Source: JACJXF01 sp964349045
GTDB lineage: Bacteria; Bacteroidota; Bacteroidia; Bacteroidales; GCA-2748055
Length of the DNA stretch: 21,469 bases
NCBI GenBank assembly: GCA_964349045.1
Contig: CAYGFI010000078.1
Location: 1-21,469, forward strand
Reading direction: 5' to 3'
Shown here: piece after piece, positions 6,799 to 14,968 of the stretch
Position numbering within the stretch: position 1 is the first letter of the stretch
How the letters are laid out: each line of letters opens with the position of its first letter
The notes under the pieces: model-generated
What the model saw: only the letters and a program-made list of their open reading frames with translations
The model's database searches: none
What the model was told of the DNA's origin: nothing
Translations under genes and position numbers: made by a program

Positions 6799-8159
6799 TG
6801 TTTCTTATGGTAAAAAGAGAAAGAGTTCATATTGATAAAGAGGGATTCAGAACAGATCGCCCGGTAATTTACTGGATGAGCCGCGATCAGAGAGCAGAAG
6901 ACAACTGGGCTTTGCTTTTTGCACAGGAACTTTCATTGAAGCTTAAACAGCCACTGGCAGTAGTTTTTTGTCTTGCACCAAATTTCCCCGGTGCAACGCT
7001 TCGTCATTATGGTTTCATGATCCGCGGATTGCGGGAGGTGGCATTGGACTTAAAATCAAAAAACGTTCCATTTTATCTTCTAAAGGGAGTTCCATCAAAG
7101 CTCATCTCTGATTTTATTACTCAGTATAATATCGGGAACCTGGTTACAGATTTTGATCCCCTGCGGATTAAAATACAATGGAAAAATGATTTGGTATCGA
7201 AAACAGAAATAAATTATTATGAAGTAGACTCACACAATATCGTACCCTGTCGTAAGGCCAGTACAAAATGCGAATTTGGAGCCTATACCATCCGTCCGAA
7301 AATAAAAAAGCTGCTTCCTTACTTTTTCGATGAATTCCCCACCCTTGAAGTCCAGAAGAATTTGGGTATTTTTAAGTTTCCGGCAATAGATTGGGATAGC
7401 GCTCTGTCGTTTCCTTCCCCTGACCCTTCTGTTCCTCCGGTAACATGGTTAATTCCGGGAGCTAAAGCAGCAAAAGATATTCTAAGAGTTTTTATGAATC
7501 AAAAACTTAATAATTATAATGAAAAAAGAAATGATCCAAATGAAGATGCCTCGTCGAATCTATCACCCTATTTGCATTATGGACAGTTATCATCTCAGTG
7601 GGTTGCTTTGGAAATCATTAAAAATTTCCCGGGAAATGCCAATACCGAAAGCTTTTTGGAGGAGCTGATTATCCGGCGTGAGCTTTCGGATAACTTTTGT
7701 TTTTACAATCCCTCTTATGATAGTTTCGGGGGATTTCCGGAATGGGCCCGTAAGACGCTCAACGAACACCGCAAGGATGAAAGAGAATTTCTGTACGATT
7801 TTGAGAGTTTTGATCAGTCCCGCACCCATGATCCTTTGTGGAACGCTGCCCAGGTGGAAATGGTTAAATCTGGCAAAATGCATGGATATATGAGAATGTA
7901 CTGGGCTAAAAAAATTCTTGAATGGACCCGCTCCCCTGAAGAAGCCCTTGATTTTTCTATCCGGCTAAACGACCGGTACCAGCTCGATGGACGCGATCCC
8001 AATGGTTACACTGGTTGTGCATGGTCAATAGGTGGTGTACACGACCGTGCATGGGCAGAACGACCGGTATTTGGAAAAATACGTTATATGAATTACAATG
8101 GATGTAAACGAAAATTTGATACAACCAGATATATCGACAAATGGCTGAAGGTACAATAA
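6798..8159 (+). CDS. class II CPD photolyase (deoxyribodipyrimidine photo-lyase)
   Basis: A 453-residue flavoprotein that uses blue/near-UV light to split cyclobutane pyrimidine dimers. The opening YWMSRDQRAEDNWALLFAQ (about 25-43) is diagnostic of class II enzymes, as found in animals, plants and some bacteria, and differs from the class I PhrB pattern. The N-terminal half is the antenna-binding Rossmann-like domain. The C-terminal half is the helical FAD domain, ending in YTGCAWSIGGVHDRAW (about 403-418), which carries the Trp-rich FAD/electron-transfer region. Normal class II length is about 450 residues, so the gene is complete. A second in-frame ATG at 6807 (MVKRERVHID) could be the true start. 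It has its own promoter and no obvious operon partner. Damage or light control cannot be seen. Confidence 0.93.
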   Translation: MFLMVKRERVHIDKEGFRTDRPVIYWMSRDQRAEDNWALLFAQELSLKLKQPLAVVFCLAPNFPGATLRHYGFMIRGLREVALDLKSKNVPFYLLKGVPSKLISDFITQYNIGNLVTDFDPLRIKIQWKNDLVSKTEINYYEVDSHNIVPCRKASTKCEFGAYTIRPKIKKLLPYFFDEFPTLEVQKNLGIFKFPAIDWDSALSFPSPDPSVPPVTWLIPGAKAAKDILRVFMNQKLNNYNEKRNDPNEDASSNLSPYLHYGQLSSQWVALEIIKNFPGNANTESFLEELIIRRELSDNFCFYNPSYDSFGGFPEWARKTLNEHRKDEREFLYDFESFDQSRTHDPLWNAAQVEMVKSGKMHGYMRMYWAKKILEWTRSPEEALDFSIRLNDRYQLDGRDPNGYTGCAWSIGGVHDRAWAERPVFGKIRYMNYNGCKRKFDTTRYIDKWLKVQ

Positions 8160-8323
8160 ACCAGTTACAGGCAAGATTAATAGGAAGCAACGTCTTCATT
8201 AATTGAATAATTAACCTAAGTTACCATTTATATATTATCACAATAAAAGTGATTTTAAAACAATAACCCTGGCAAATTATAAAATTGGGAAAATATAAAC
8301 ATTTTTGGAACTTTAAAATCAGC

Positions 8324-8357
8324 GTCCGTTTCCGTACGACAGGTATCAAAAACGGAC
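8324..8357. promoter_or_regulatory. inverted GTCCGTTT repeat, candidate activator-binding site
   Basis: GTCCGTTT (8324-8331) and AAACGGAC (8350-8357) are perfect inverted copies, 18 bases apart. The left copy also begins a smaller imperfect palindrome, GTCCG-N4-CGTAC (8324-8337). The pair lies about 70-100 bases upstream of the -24 element, where enhancer-binding proteins of sigma-54 promoters usually bind. Pairing as an RNA hairpin is possible, but a U-run of terminator quality is missing. Confidence 0.5.
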
Positions 8358-8424
8358 ATTTTTCTATCAGTTTTGAGACTTCATAAATTAAACAGTATCT
8401 TGTTATTGTGGAACTTAAGTGAAA

Positions 8425-8439
8425 TGGCATAATTCATGC
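8425..8439 (+). promoter_or_regulatory. candidate sigma-54 (-24/-12) promoter
   Basis: TGGCATAATTCATGC matches the consensus TGGCAC-N5-TTGC at 8 of 10 defined bases, with exact spacing between the invariant GG and GC. Predicted transcription starts near 8450-8452, only about 9 bases before ATG 8460. An AAGGA sequence abuts the start codon. Confidence 0.6.
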
Positions 8440-8459
8440 GACTTTAAAATAAAAAAGGA

Positions 8460-10868
8460 ATGATCAGAAACTATATTCTAACTGCCTTTCGGAGTATTGC
8501 GCGACAAAAAGGTTTTTCTCTGATCAATATTTTAGGTCTTACCATTGGTCTGTCGGTAAGTTTTCTGATTCTTTTTTATGTTTTTGATGAACTGAGTTTC
8601 GATAAGTTCCACAAAGATTCTGATCGTATTTACCGGTTGATTGTAAAAGGCACACTGGGAGAGATGAACCTTCAGACAGCGGTTACTCCAAAAGCTCTGG
8701 CAGGAAAGTTATTAAAAGATGTACCTGATGTTGAAATTTCCACTGTTTTCGATATAGAATCATCAAGTTATCTTCTCAAGATCGGAGAAAATAAACTTTA
8801 TGAAAGGGATTTTCTTTATGCCGATACTTCTTTCCTCAAGATCTTTAATTTCCCGCTTCTTTACGGTGAAGGTGTATCAGCTCTTTCCCTACCCTATTCT
8901 ATCTTAATCTCAGAAAGTTTTGCGGGAAAATATTTCGGCATAAAAAATCCCACAGGTGAAATTATTCGTATTAATGAGCAAAGGGATTACCTGGTAACCG
9001 GAGTTTTTAAAGATCTGCCTCCCGTATCGCATATCAGCTTTAACTTTCTGATTTCCCTGGAAAGCAAGATTAAGGATTCAGGTGCGAAGTTGATGGAGAA
9101 CTGGGGGGATCTAAATTCCTATACCTATGTGAAAATGCATGAGAATGCCGATATGATTGGGTTCCAGTCAAAACTAGACACAATACTTCTTCAGAATATT
9201 TTAAATAACGAAAGGCAGGTTAATGTTGATCTTAAGATTTTACCACAGACGATTACCGAGATTCACCTTCATTCGAACCTTTTAGGTGAAATCAAGGAAA
9301 ACGGGGATGTTTCCTATATATTCGTACTGTTGTCAATTGTCACAGGTATTATATTAATTGCTTCCATAAATTTCATGAATCTTTCAACAGCAAAATCGGC
9401 AAGTCGTGCAAAAGAAGTAGGTATAAGAAAGATTTTAGGATCGCAAAAATCAATGCTGATCGCTCAATTTATCTGCGAGTCAGTTTTAATAAGTCTGATT
9501 TCCTTTATATTGTCGCTTGCGGTAATTGAACTCTCCCTGCCGGTATTTAATCAAATCACAGGGAAAGAACTCAGCATCAATTATCTTTCGAACTGGAACC
9601 TTCTTCTATTCTTTGGTATTGCATTACTTTCAGGCTTCCTGGCAGGAAGTTATCCCGCAATTTTTCTCTCCTCCTTTCAGCCTGTAAAAGTACTTCAAAA
9701 CCGCATGAAACTTGGGAAATCAGGTAACCTTAAGTTAAGGAATCTACTTGTGTTTATTCAGTTTGCTATTTCTACCGGGCTGATAATCTGCACAATTATA
9801 ATCTATCTTCAGCTGGATTACATGAAGACAAAGGAGCTTGGCTTCGATAAAGAAGCAGTGATTTCGGTAGAAATGAGGAATTCTGAACTTCGCGATAATG
9901 CTGCAATTCTGAAAGAGGAAGTATTGAAGATAGCGGGAGTGGAAAGCGCCAGTTTATCATCGACATACCCGGGAAGAGGATTATCCGGTAGTCCTTTTAC
10001 ACCTGAGGGAATTGATGAAAAGGATCCCTGGCTCATCTTCAGCTTTCATGCAGATGAAGACTTTACTGAAAAAACTATGCGTATGAATGTAATGCAGGGA
10101 AGAAATTTCCGCGCAGATTTTGGAAGTGATACCAACGCTGTAATTATAAATGAAACTTTGAAAAACAAGTTGGGATGGGATGAACCAATTGGTAAAAAAA
10201 TACTGCCCAGTTATCCTGATGATGTCCGGATGAAAAAAGAATATATCGTTATTGGAGTTGTTTCTGATTTCCATTTTCAATCCCTTCATGAATCCGTTGA
10301 TCCTATTATGATCCACTTAATCGATGAGCCACCCCAACTATTATTGATCAGAATGAATCCCCTTTTGCAGTCTGAAACCCTAAAAAAAATCAGTCAGACA
10401 TGGAATCAACTGAATCCTGATCACCCCTTTGATTATGAATTCCTTAATGATTTTTTTGAAAACTTTTATTATTCCGAAAAACGAATAGGAAAGATCCTGA
10501 TTTACCTTACACTTTTCGCCATTTTTATCGCATCAATCGGTTTGCTGGGACTTGCTTCGTTTACAGCTGAACAGCGGACGAAAGAAATCGGTATCCGTAA
10601 AGTAATGGGCGCTTCGGCTTTTTCTATAAGCCTGAGACTTTCAGTCGAATATCTTAAAATGATTTGTCTTGCCGGTATTCTGGCCTGGCCTTTAAGTTAT
10701 TATCTGATGTATATCTGGCTGGAAAAGTTTTCTTATCGTACAGAAATGCCTGTATGGGCTTTTATCCTTGCAACCGGGATTACGACAGTATTATCACTTT
10801 TAGTAGTTAACTTCCAGACTATCAAAGCTGCGAATTCCAACCCTGTTGATTCCCTTCGCTACGAATAA
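8460..10868 (+). CDS. FtsX/MacB-type ABC transporter permease (fused double module)
   Basis: An 802-residue inner-membrane permease built of two FtsX-like modules. The first has helix 1 (about 20-43), a periplasmic MacB-type core domain (about 45-270) and three helices (about 285-310, 332-362, 378-405). The second repeats the plan: a helix (about 427-450), a periplasmic domain (about 455-675) and three helices (about 680-700, 727-750, 765-788). Each module has the cytoplasmic signature EVGIRKILG (about residue 317) or EIGIRKVMG (about 709) just after its first post-periplasmic helix. Members act with a LolD/MacB-type ATPase as mechanotransmission exporters or lipoprotein/peptide extruders, often in response to envelope stress. 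No ATPase or membrane-fusion gene is adjacent, so the partner must lie elsewhere. A sigma-54 type promoter precedes it. The substrate is unknown. Confidence 0.9.
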   Translation: MIRNYILTAFRSIARQKGFSLINILGLTIGLSVSFLILFYVFDELSFDKFHKDSDRIYRLIVKGTLGEMNLQTAVTPKALAGKLLKDVPDVEISTVFDIESSSYLLKIGENKLYERDFLYADTSFLKIFNFPLLYGEGVSALSLPYSILISESFAGKYFGIKNPTGEIIRINEQRDYLVTGVFKDLPPVSHISFNFLISLESKIKDSGAKLMENWGDLNSYTYVKMHENADMIGFQSKLDTILLQNILNNERQVNVDLKILPQTITEIHLHSNLLGEIKENGDVSYIFVLLSIVTGIILIASINFMNLSTAKSASRAKEVGIRKILGSQKSMLIAQFICESVLISLISFILSLAVIELSLPVFNQITGKELSINYLSNWNLLLFFGIALLSGFLAGSYPAIFLSSFQPVKVLQNRMKLGKSGNLKLRNLLVFIQFAISTGLIICTIIIYLQLDYMKTKELGFDKEAVISVEMRNSELRDNAAILKEEVLKIAGVESASLSSTYPGRGLSGSPFTPEGIDEKDPWLIFSFHADEDFTEKTMRMNVMQGRNFRADFGSDTNAVIINETLKNKLGWDEPIGKKILPSYPDDVRMKKEYIVIGVVSDFHFQSLHESVDPIMIHLIDEPPQLLLIRMNPLLQSETLKKISQTWNQLNPDHPFDYEFLNDFFENFYYSEKRIGKILIYLTLFAIFIASIGLLGLASFTAEQRTKEIGIRKVMGASAFSISLRLSVEYLKMICLAGILAWPLSYYLMYIWLEKFSYRTEMPVWAFILATGITTVLSLLVVNFQTIKAANSNPVDSLRYE

Positions 10869-10941
10869 AATACCACATGGCAGATCAGATGGGATATCCA
10901 TGTATTGAACTCATTTATCCCGATTTGCTGTCTTTCGGAAT

Positions 10942-12963
10942 CTATTCAATCGGAATGGGATCAGCAGTTATAACCGAAGAATCAACTTTTTTTGTCGGAA
11001 AAGCAACTTCATAAGTTTCAGCCCTGATATCAAGATTTTTTTTAAACTTCACCAGCATAAGGGAACGGTTTTCAAATCCCCCTACCTCACTTACCGGTAC
11101 GAAATAAAAATTATTCATTAATTCGTGACCTAAGTTATCATTGAGATGCAGAATAAATCTTTTGCGGTATTTACTGATACTTTTTAAAAAATGATAACTC
11201 AGATCATATCCCAGAAAGGCGTAAGAGCCACCTTTTTTTGTGAGTGTAACAGGCTCAGCATAAAAAGTTTTTCTGAAATCCTTTAAAAAATGCTTAACAT
11301 TAGGTGAGTCATAACTAAAATAATACGGTGTAAAGTAGGTTAATGAAAGCATATGAAAATACATAAAATCAATATTCTGAAATGCATTCCAGTGAGGCAT
11401 ACCCAGAACAGAAATAGTGCAATTTTTTAATTGAAAATATAATTGAGTGATTACAGTGCTAACAAAAGCTTCATCTGTTTCGGGTATGACTACCAGATTT
11501 TCCATATCCAGAGATAGCACCGATTGAAGATCCTGCAATAGATTTGCCTTGGCTGTCAGATCATAAACTATTTCTTTGATAGCATGACTGTCAAGTGGTG
11601 ATTCCAATACAAGTTTGCTCAAAAGGGTCTCCTTAAGAAAATTGTATTTAACAAATTCCAGACTATCTACTCCACGGATAAATACAATGTTTTTATTTTT
11701 CATGCCGGACAAATAATCTGCCATTCGCTCAAACTCAGTTTTAAAACCGGTGTTAAGCTGAAAAAAGAAGGGATTAAATTGTATTGGTTCCAGTTCTGAC
11801 GATAGTGGAGAAATCATGGGAACCCTGTTTTCCCGTGAAAACTCTGATACAATTTCAACTTCATATGAAAAAAACGGACCAATAATCAGGTCAATTTTTT
11901 GAAACTCTCTCGAATTAATTATTTTACGGATTTTGGCAGGACTTTTTTGAGTGTCGAAGATGAACACATTCACTGAAATTCCTTCATTTTTAAGGCTGTC
12001 GATAGCAAGCAGACTTCCTTCCATGAATTCAAGAAAATTCCGGGACGACAACATCTGATCATCCGGATTAATGGTGTAATCGAGATTGATAATATCATCT
12101 TTGGTTTTATTGGCAACTTCTTCTGATATTAACTTATCTATCGGTCTGTAATTAAATGGAATTAAATAGGCAACATTAAAGGCTCTGCCAGAGATTTCAG
12201 GCATGCTATCAAGATAATATGAATAATTACCGGCAATCTTTACCGTATCGTATGTCAGAATTCCAAAATCCGGAAGTGAATCCCGCTTTTCAACACCCTT
12301 AGCAACCTGAGTAATCGCAGGTTTCTCAAATTGGGGAATCTTTAAAATCTGGCCATGTTTTGGAAACTTTATTAATAGTTCCGGATTGTATTGTTTCAAT
12401 AAATCTTCCGAAATATTATACATCCTTGAAATACCGTAAATAGTTTCTTTTCGCCTGACCTTGTGATTGATAATTTTTTCAGCAGTAAGCACTGCTTTAT
12501 ATCGGGGGATATTAATAAGCTGCCCTGTTTTTATTTCGTGATTAATTACATCCGGATTGCTTCTCTCCATCTCCCCAATGCTGATGTTATAGAATTTTGC
12601 AATAGAATACATGGTTTCACCCTGCTTAACGATGTGCTTAAACTGAGTTGTATCGGGGGGAATATCAACTGAAGTTGATATTTGTTTCTTTTGTTCAACA
12701 GGTATTTTTAATATCTGGCCTATCCTAAGGCTGGCCTCTGCCCCGGGATTTTCTTTTGCAATGAGTATTTCAGATACTTCATACGCTTTGCTGATGGAAT
12801 AGAGAGTTTGGCCTGCCTTCACAACATGCAAATAAAATAAATTCCCTTCAATAATGACTTTATTTTCAGAACGCACAACTGTTACCTGGGCTGTTGAGAT
12901 AAGGAAGAAGCACAAAAGAATACTGGAGAAGAAAATATTCTTTGCTGGGTTTTTTAGATGCAT
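10942..12963 (-). CDS. secreted protein with three LysM domains and a periplasmic-binding-protein-like domain
   Basis: A 673-residue exported protein. A basic N-terminus and hydrophobic core (about 10-25), followed by STAQ, form a signal peptide with no lipobox Cys. Three LysM peptidoglycan-binding domains follow at about 44-88, 108-153 and 166-210, each with the GxTxYxI(S/A) start and GQxLxIP end (the third has KETIYGISRMYNIS). From about 258 to 655 is a two-lobed region that resembles type I periplasmic binding proteins (LivJ/Peripla_BP_6): VAYLIPFNYRP strand, a DLIIGPFFSYEVEIVSEFSREN segment, a PMISPLSS segment and YAFLGYDLSYHF near the end. It is probably held at the cell wall, where the second domain may sense a ligand or bind a partner. 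The start ATG overlaps the purC stop by 10 bases, so it is translationally coupled to a purine gene with no evident functional link. Confidence 0.85.
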   Translation of the reverse strand: MHLKNPAKNIFFSSILLCFFLISTAQVTVVRSENKVIIEGNLFYLHVVKAGQTLYSISKAYEVSEILIAKENPGAEASLRIGQILKIPVEQKKQISTSVDIPPDTTQFKHIVKQGETMYSIAKFYNISIGEMERSNPDVINHEIKTGQLINIPRYKAVLTAEKIINHKVRRKETIYGISRMYNISEDLLKQYNPELLIKFPKHGQILKIPQFEKPAITQVAKGVEKRDSLPDFGILTYDTVKIAGNYSYYLDSMPEISGRAFNVAYLIPFNYRPIDKLISEEVANKTKDDIINLDYTINPDDQMLSSRNFLEFMEGSLLAIDSLKNEGISVNVFIFDTQKSPAKIRKIINSREFQKIDLIIGPFFSYEVEIVSEFSRENRVPMISPLSSELEPIQFNPFFFQLNTGFKTEFERMADYLSGMKNKNIVFIRGVDSLEFVKYNFLKETLLSKLVLESPLDSHAIKEIVYDLTAKANLLQDLQSVLSLDMENLVVIPETDEAFVSTVITQLYFQLKNCTISVLGMPHWNAFQNIDFMYFHMLSLTYFTPYYFSYDSPNVKHFLKDFRKTFYAEPVTLTKKGGSYAFLGYDLSYHFLKSISKYRKRFILHLNDNLGHELMNNFYFVPVSEVGGFENRSLMLVKFKKNLDIRAETYEVAFPTKKVDSSVITADPIPIE

Positions 12964-13901
12964 TTAAGGAATGTATTGATATTATTAAAAATCCGGTCTT
13001 CAATTTCATCAGTCTTAGCGCGTTTAAAGTTTTCCCCTGTTATATTTTCATACAATTCAATATACCTTTCAGAAACCATTTCAACAAAATCATCAGTCAT
13101 TTCAGGTACAACCTGTCCTTGTTTCCCTTGAAAATTCCTTTCAATCAGCCACTGGCGCACGAATTCTTTTGATAATTGTTTTTGCTGTTCCCCTTTTTTC
13201 TGACGCTCTTCATATCCCCCGGAATAAAAATACCGGGAAGAGTCAGGAGTGTGAATTTCATCAATCAATATAATTTCATTACCTGCTTTACCAAATTCAT
13301 ACTTTGTATCTACCAGTATGAGACCGCGTTCAGCTGCCATTTCCGTCCCCCTCTGAAAAAGTTTTTGTGTATATTCCTCGAGTTTTTTATAATCGTTTTC
13401 AGAAACCAGGCCGCCCGCGATAATTTCTTTACGGGAAATATCCTCATCATGACCAAAAGCAGCTTTTGTGGTGGGAGTAATTAGGGGTTCAGGTAATTTA
13501 TCATGCTCTTTAAGTCCGTCGGGTAATTTCTCACCACAAAGTAGCCGTTTCCCGTTATTGTATTCTCTCCATGCATGACCGGTAAGGTATCCCCGGATTA
13601 CCATTTCCACTTTAAATGGTACTGCAAGACGTCCGGCAGTAACCATTGGATCGGGTGAAGCGATTTTCCAGTTTGGGATAATATCCTGTGTGGCATCCAA
13701 AAACTTTGTAGCAATCTGGTTGAGTACCTGACCTTTGAATGGGATTCCCTTTGGCAGAACAACATCGAATGCTGAAATCCGATCGGAAACGACCATTATC
13801 AGAAGCGTATCATTGATATTATAAACATCTCTGACTTTACCGATATAAAGGTTTTTCAGTCCGGGAAATTTAAAATTTGTTTTAACAATTGCCTGTGTCA
13901 T
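12954..13901 (-). CDS. purC: phosphoribosylaminoimidazole-succinocarboxamide synthase
   Basis: A 315-residue SAICAR synthetase that joins CAIR and aspartate with ATP in purine synthesis. Visible family motifs are GKVRDVY (21-27), the VSDRISAFDVVLPKGIP segment (about 38-54), VIRGYLTGHAWREY (about 101-114) and LVDTKYEFG (about 196-204), which form the ATP and CAIR sites. It is longer than the ~237-residue E. coli form and resembles the ~300-residue form found in Bacteroidota and in yeast Ade1. It lies 5 bases after phoH and overlaps the LysM gene, so phoH-purC-LysM is probably one transcript. No purine-type control element is visible upstream. Confidence 0.95.
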   Translation of the reverse strand: MTQAIVKTNFKFPGLKNLYIGKVRDVYNINDTLLIMVVSDRISAFDVVLPKGIPFKGQVLNQIATKFLDATQDIIPNWKIASPDPMVTAGRLAVPFKVEMVIRGYLTGHAWREYNNGKRLLCGEKLPDGLKEHDKLPEPLITPTTKAAFGHDEDISRKEIIAGGLVSENDYKKLEEYTQKLFQRGTEMAAERGLILVDTKYEFGKAGNEIILIDEIHTPDSSRYFYSGGYEERQKKGEQQKQLSKEFVRQWLIERNFQGKQGQVVPEMTDDFVEMVSERYIELYENITGENFKRAKTDEIEDRIFNNINTFLKCI

Positions 13902-13906
13902 TTTAA

Positions 13907-14875
13907 TTAGTTTTTATATTTATTTTCACTTTCACCATGCTTTTTATATGCATCAACAATCGATTTCACCAACCGGTGTCTTACAATATCTCTCTGATCA
14001 AAATGTATAACGGATATTCCACGAATCCCTTCAAGGATTTTTTCTGCCAGGATAAGGCCTGAATCCTGATTTTTTGGTAAGTCGATTTGAGTGACATCCC
14101 CTGTCACGATAAATTTCGCATTTTTGCCCATCCTGGTAAGAAACATTTTAAGTTGGTTAATGGTAGCATTTTGAGCCTCATCGAGAATTACGAAAGCATT
14201 GTCAAGTGTTCTGCCACGCATATAAGCCAGAGGTGCAATTTGTATGACACCATCTTCCATAAATGACTTGAGTTTCCTGGAAGGAATCATATCATTAAGT
14301 GCATCATATAAGGGTTGAAGATAAGGATCCAGCTTTTCTTTGAAATCACCGGGGAGAAAACCGAGTCGCTCACCCGCTTCAACAGCCGGACGTGTAAGGA
14401 TAATTTTCTTAACTTCGCGCATTTTGAGAGACCTTACTGCCAGTGCAATTGCAGTATATGTTTTCCCGGTACCTGCAGGACCTATGGCCAGAAGTAAATC
14501 GTTTTTCATACATTCCTCGACCAGAGCGCGCTGATTTGTAGTTTGTGCCCTCACAGGTTTACCACTCTCTCCATATAGGAGTACATCTTTATCTTCGGTT
14601 TTAATTTGTTTTTTTTCAGAGTCCTCTCCATGTAGTAAATCATCAAGTTCTTCCGGGGTAATTGTATTAAACCGATGTAAAAAGGTTAAAAGTATATCCA
14701 TTTTCACTTCAAATCCTTCGATATCAGAAACTTCGCCACTTACTCTTAATTCATCTCCCCGTGACAGAATTTTTAATTTGGGAAAGTGATCCCTGATCCT
14801 GTCAAACTTGCTATTGTTGACTCCCAGAAACTCAACCGGATCAATACCCTCCAAATATATTGTCTTCTCAATCAT
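13907..14875 (-). CDS. PhoH family P-loop ATPase (YbeZ-like)
   Basis: A 322-residue PhoH-type protein. An N-terminal KH-like nucleic-acid-binding region (about 1-75) and a charged linker precede the PhoH ATPase core. Walker A is GPAGTGKT (132-139), followed by the family-specific LTRPAVEAGERLGFLPGD (about 160-177). Walker B is VILDEAQN (229-236), then TRMG and the sensor-like FIVTGDVTQIDLP (255-267). The length and order match YbeZ/PhoH rather than the PIN-fused PhoH2 type. Family members are linked to RNA metabolism and 16S rRNA processing together with YbeY; I do not see ybeY here. It leads the phoH-purC-LysM operon. The upstream region (14876-14968) is shared with a divergent gene; on the minus strand only a weak TTAATTTG is seen. 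Confidence 0.93.
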   Translation of the reverse strand: MIEKTIYLEGIDPVEFLGVNNSKFDRIRDHFPKLKILSRGDELRVSGEVSDIEGFEVKMDILLTFLHRFNTITPEELDDLLHGEDSEKKQIKTEDKDVLLYGESGKPVRAQTTNQRALVEECMKNDLLLAIGPAGTGKTYTAIALAVRSLKMREVKKIILTRPAVEAGERLGFLPGDFKEKLDPYLQPLYDALNDMIPSRKLKSFMEDGVIQIAPLAYMRGRTLDNAFVILDEAQNATINQLKMFLTRMGKNAKFIVTGDVTQIDLPKNQDSGLILAEKILEGIRGISVIHFDQRDIVRHRLVKSIVDAYKKHGESENKYKN

Positions 14876-14894
14876 GAATTCGAATTATATTCAC

Positions 14895-14902
14895 TACTTT
14901 TG
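14895..14902 (+). promoter_or_regulatory. candidate -7 box for the SAM-hydrolase-like gene
   Basis: TACTTTTG matches TAnnTTTG and lies 66 bases before ATG 14969 in the divergent gap with phoH. No -33 TTTG is found at proper spacing, so support is partial. The gap also holds a run of nine to ten T (14922-14931). Confidence 0.35.
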
Positions 14903-14968
14903 GTCATCACAAATTAAGCTGTTTTTTTTTACTTTTCCATACAATAAACCTTACTTCCTGTTCTCAAA

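Larger units (their letters stand above)
8160..8459 (+). other. 300-base regulatory gap upstream of the ABC permease
   Basis: No credible reading frame is present. The left part (8160-8320) is AT-rich, with one weak 5-bp hairpin (8237-8253). The right part carries an inverted repeat (8324-8357) and a -24/-12 type promoter (8425-8439), described separately. I saw no full TTTG/TAnnTTTG promoter; the nearest, CATTTTTG at 8300-8307, has no properly spaced -33 element. Confidence 0.6.

Noticed and set aside
8237..8253. Hairpin ATCAC-N7-GTGAT as photolyase terminator
   Set aside because: Only a 5-bp AT-rich stem followed by TTTAAAA; too weak to call.
10875..10903. Inverted repeat ACATGG/CCATGT between the convergent permease and LysM genes, including GGATATCC
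   Set aside because: A 6-bp stem with a 17-base loop and no T-run on either side; could be chance.
13176..13484. 102-codon plus-strand frame inside purC
   Set aside because: The hydrophobic-looking translation is the antisense shadow of purC; no promoter or family support.
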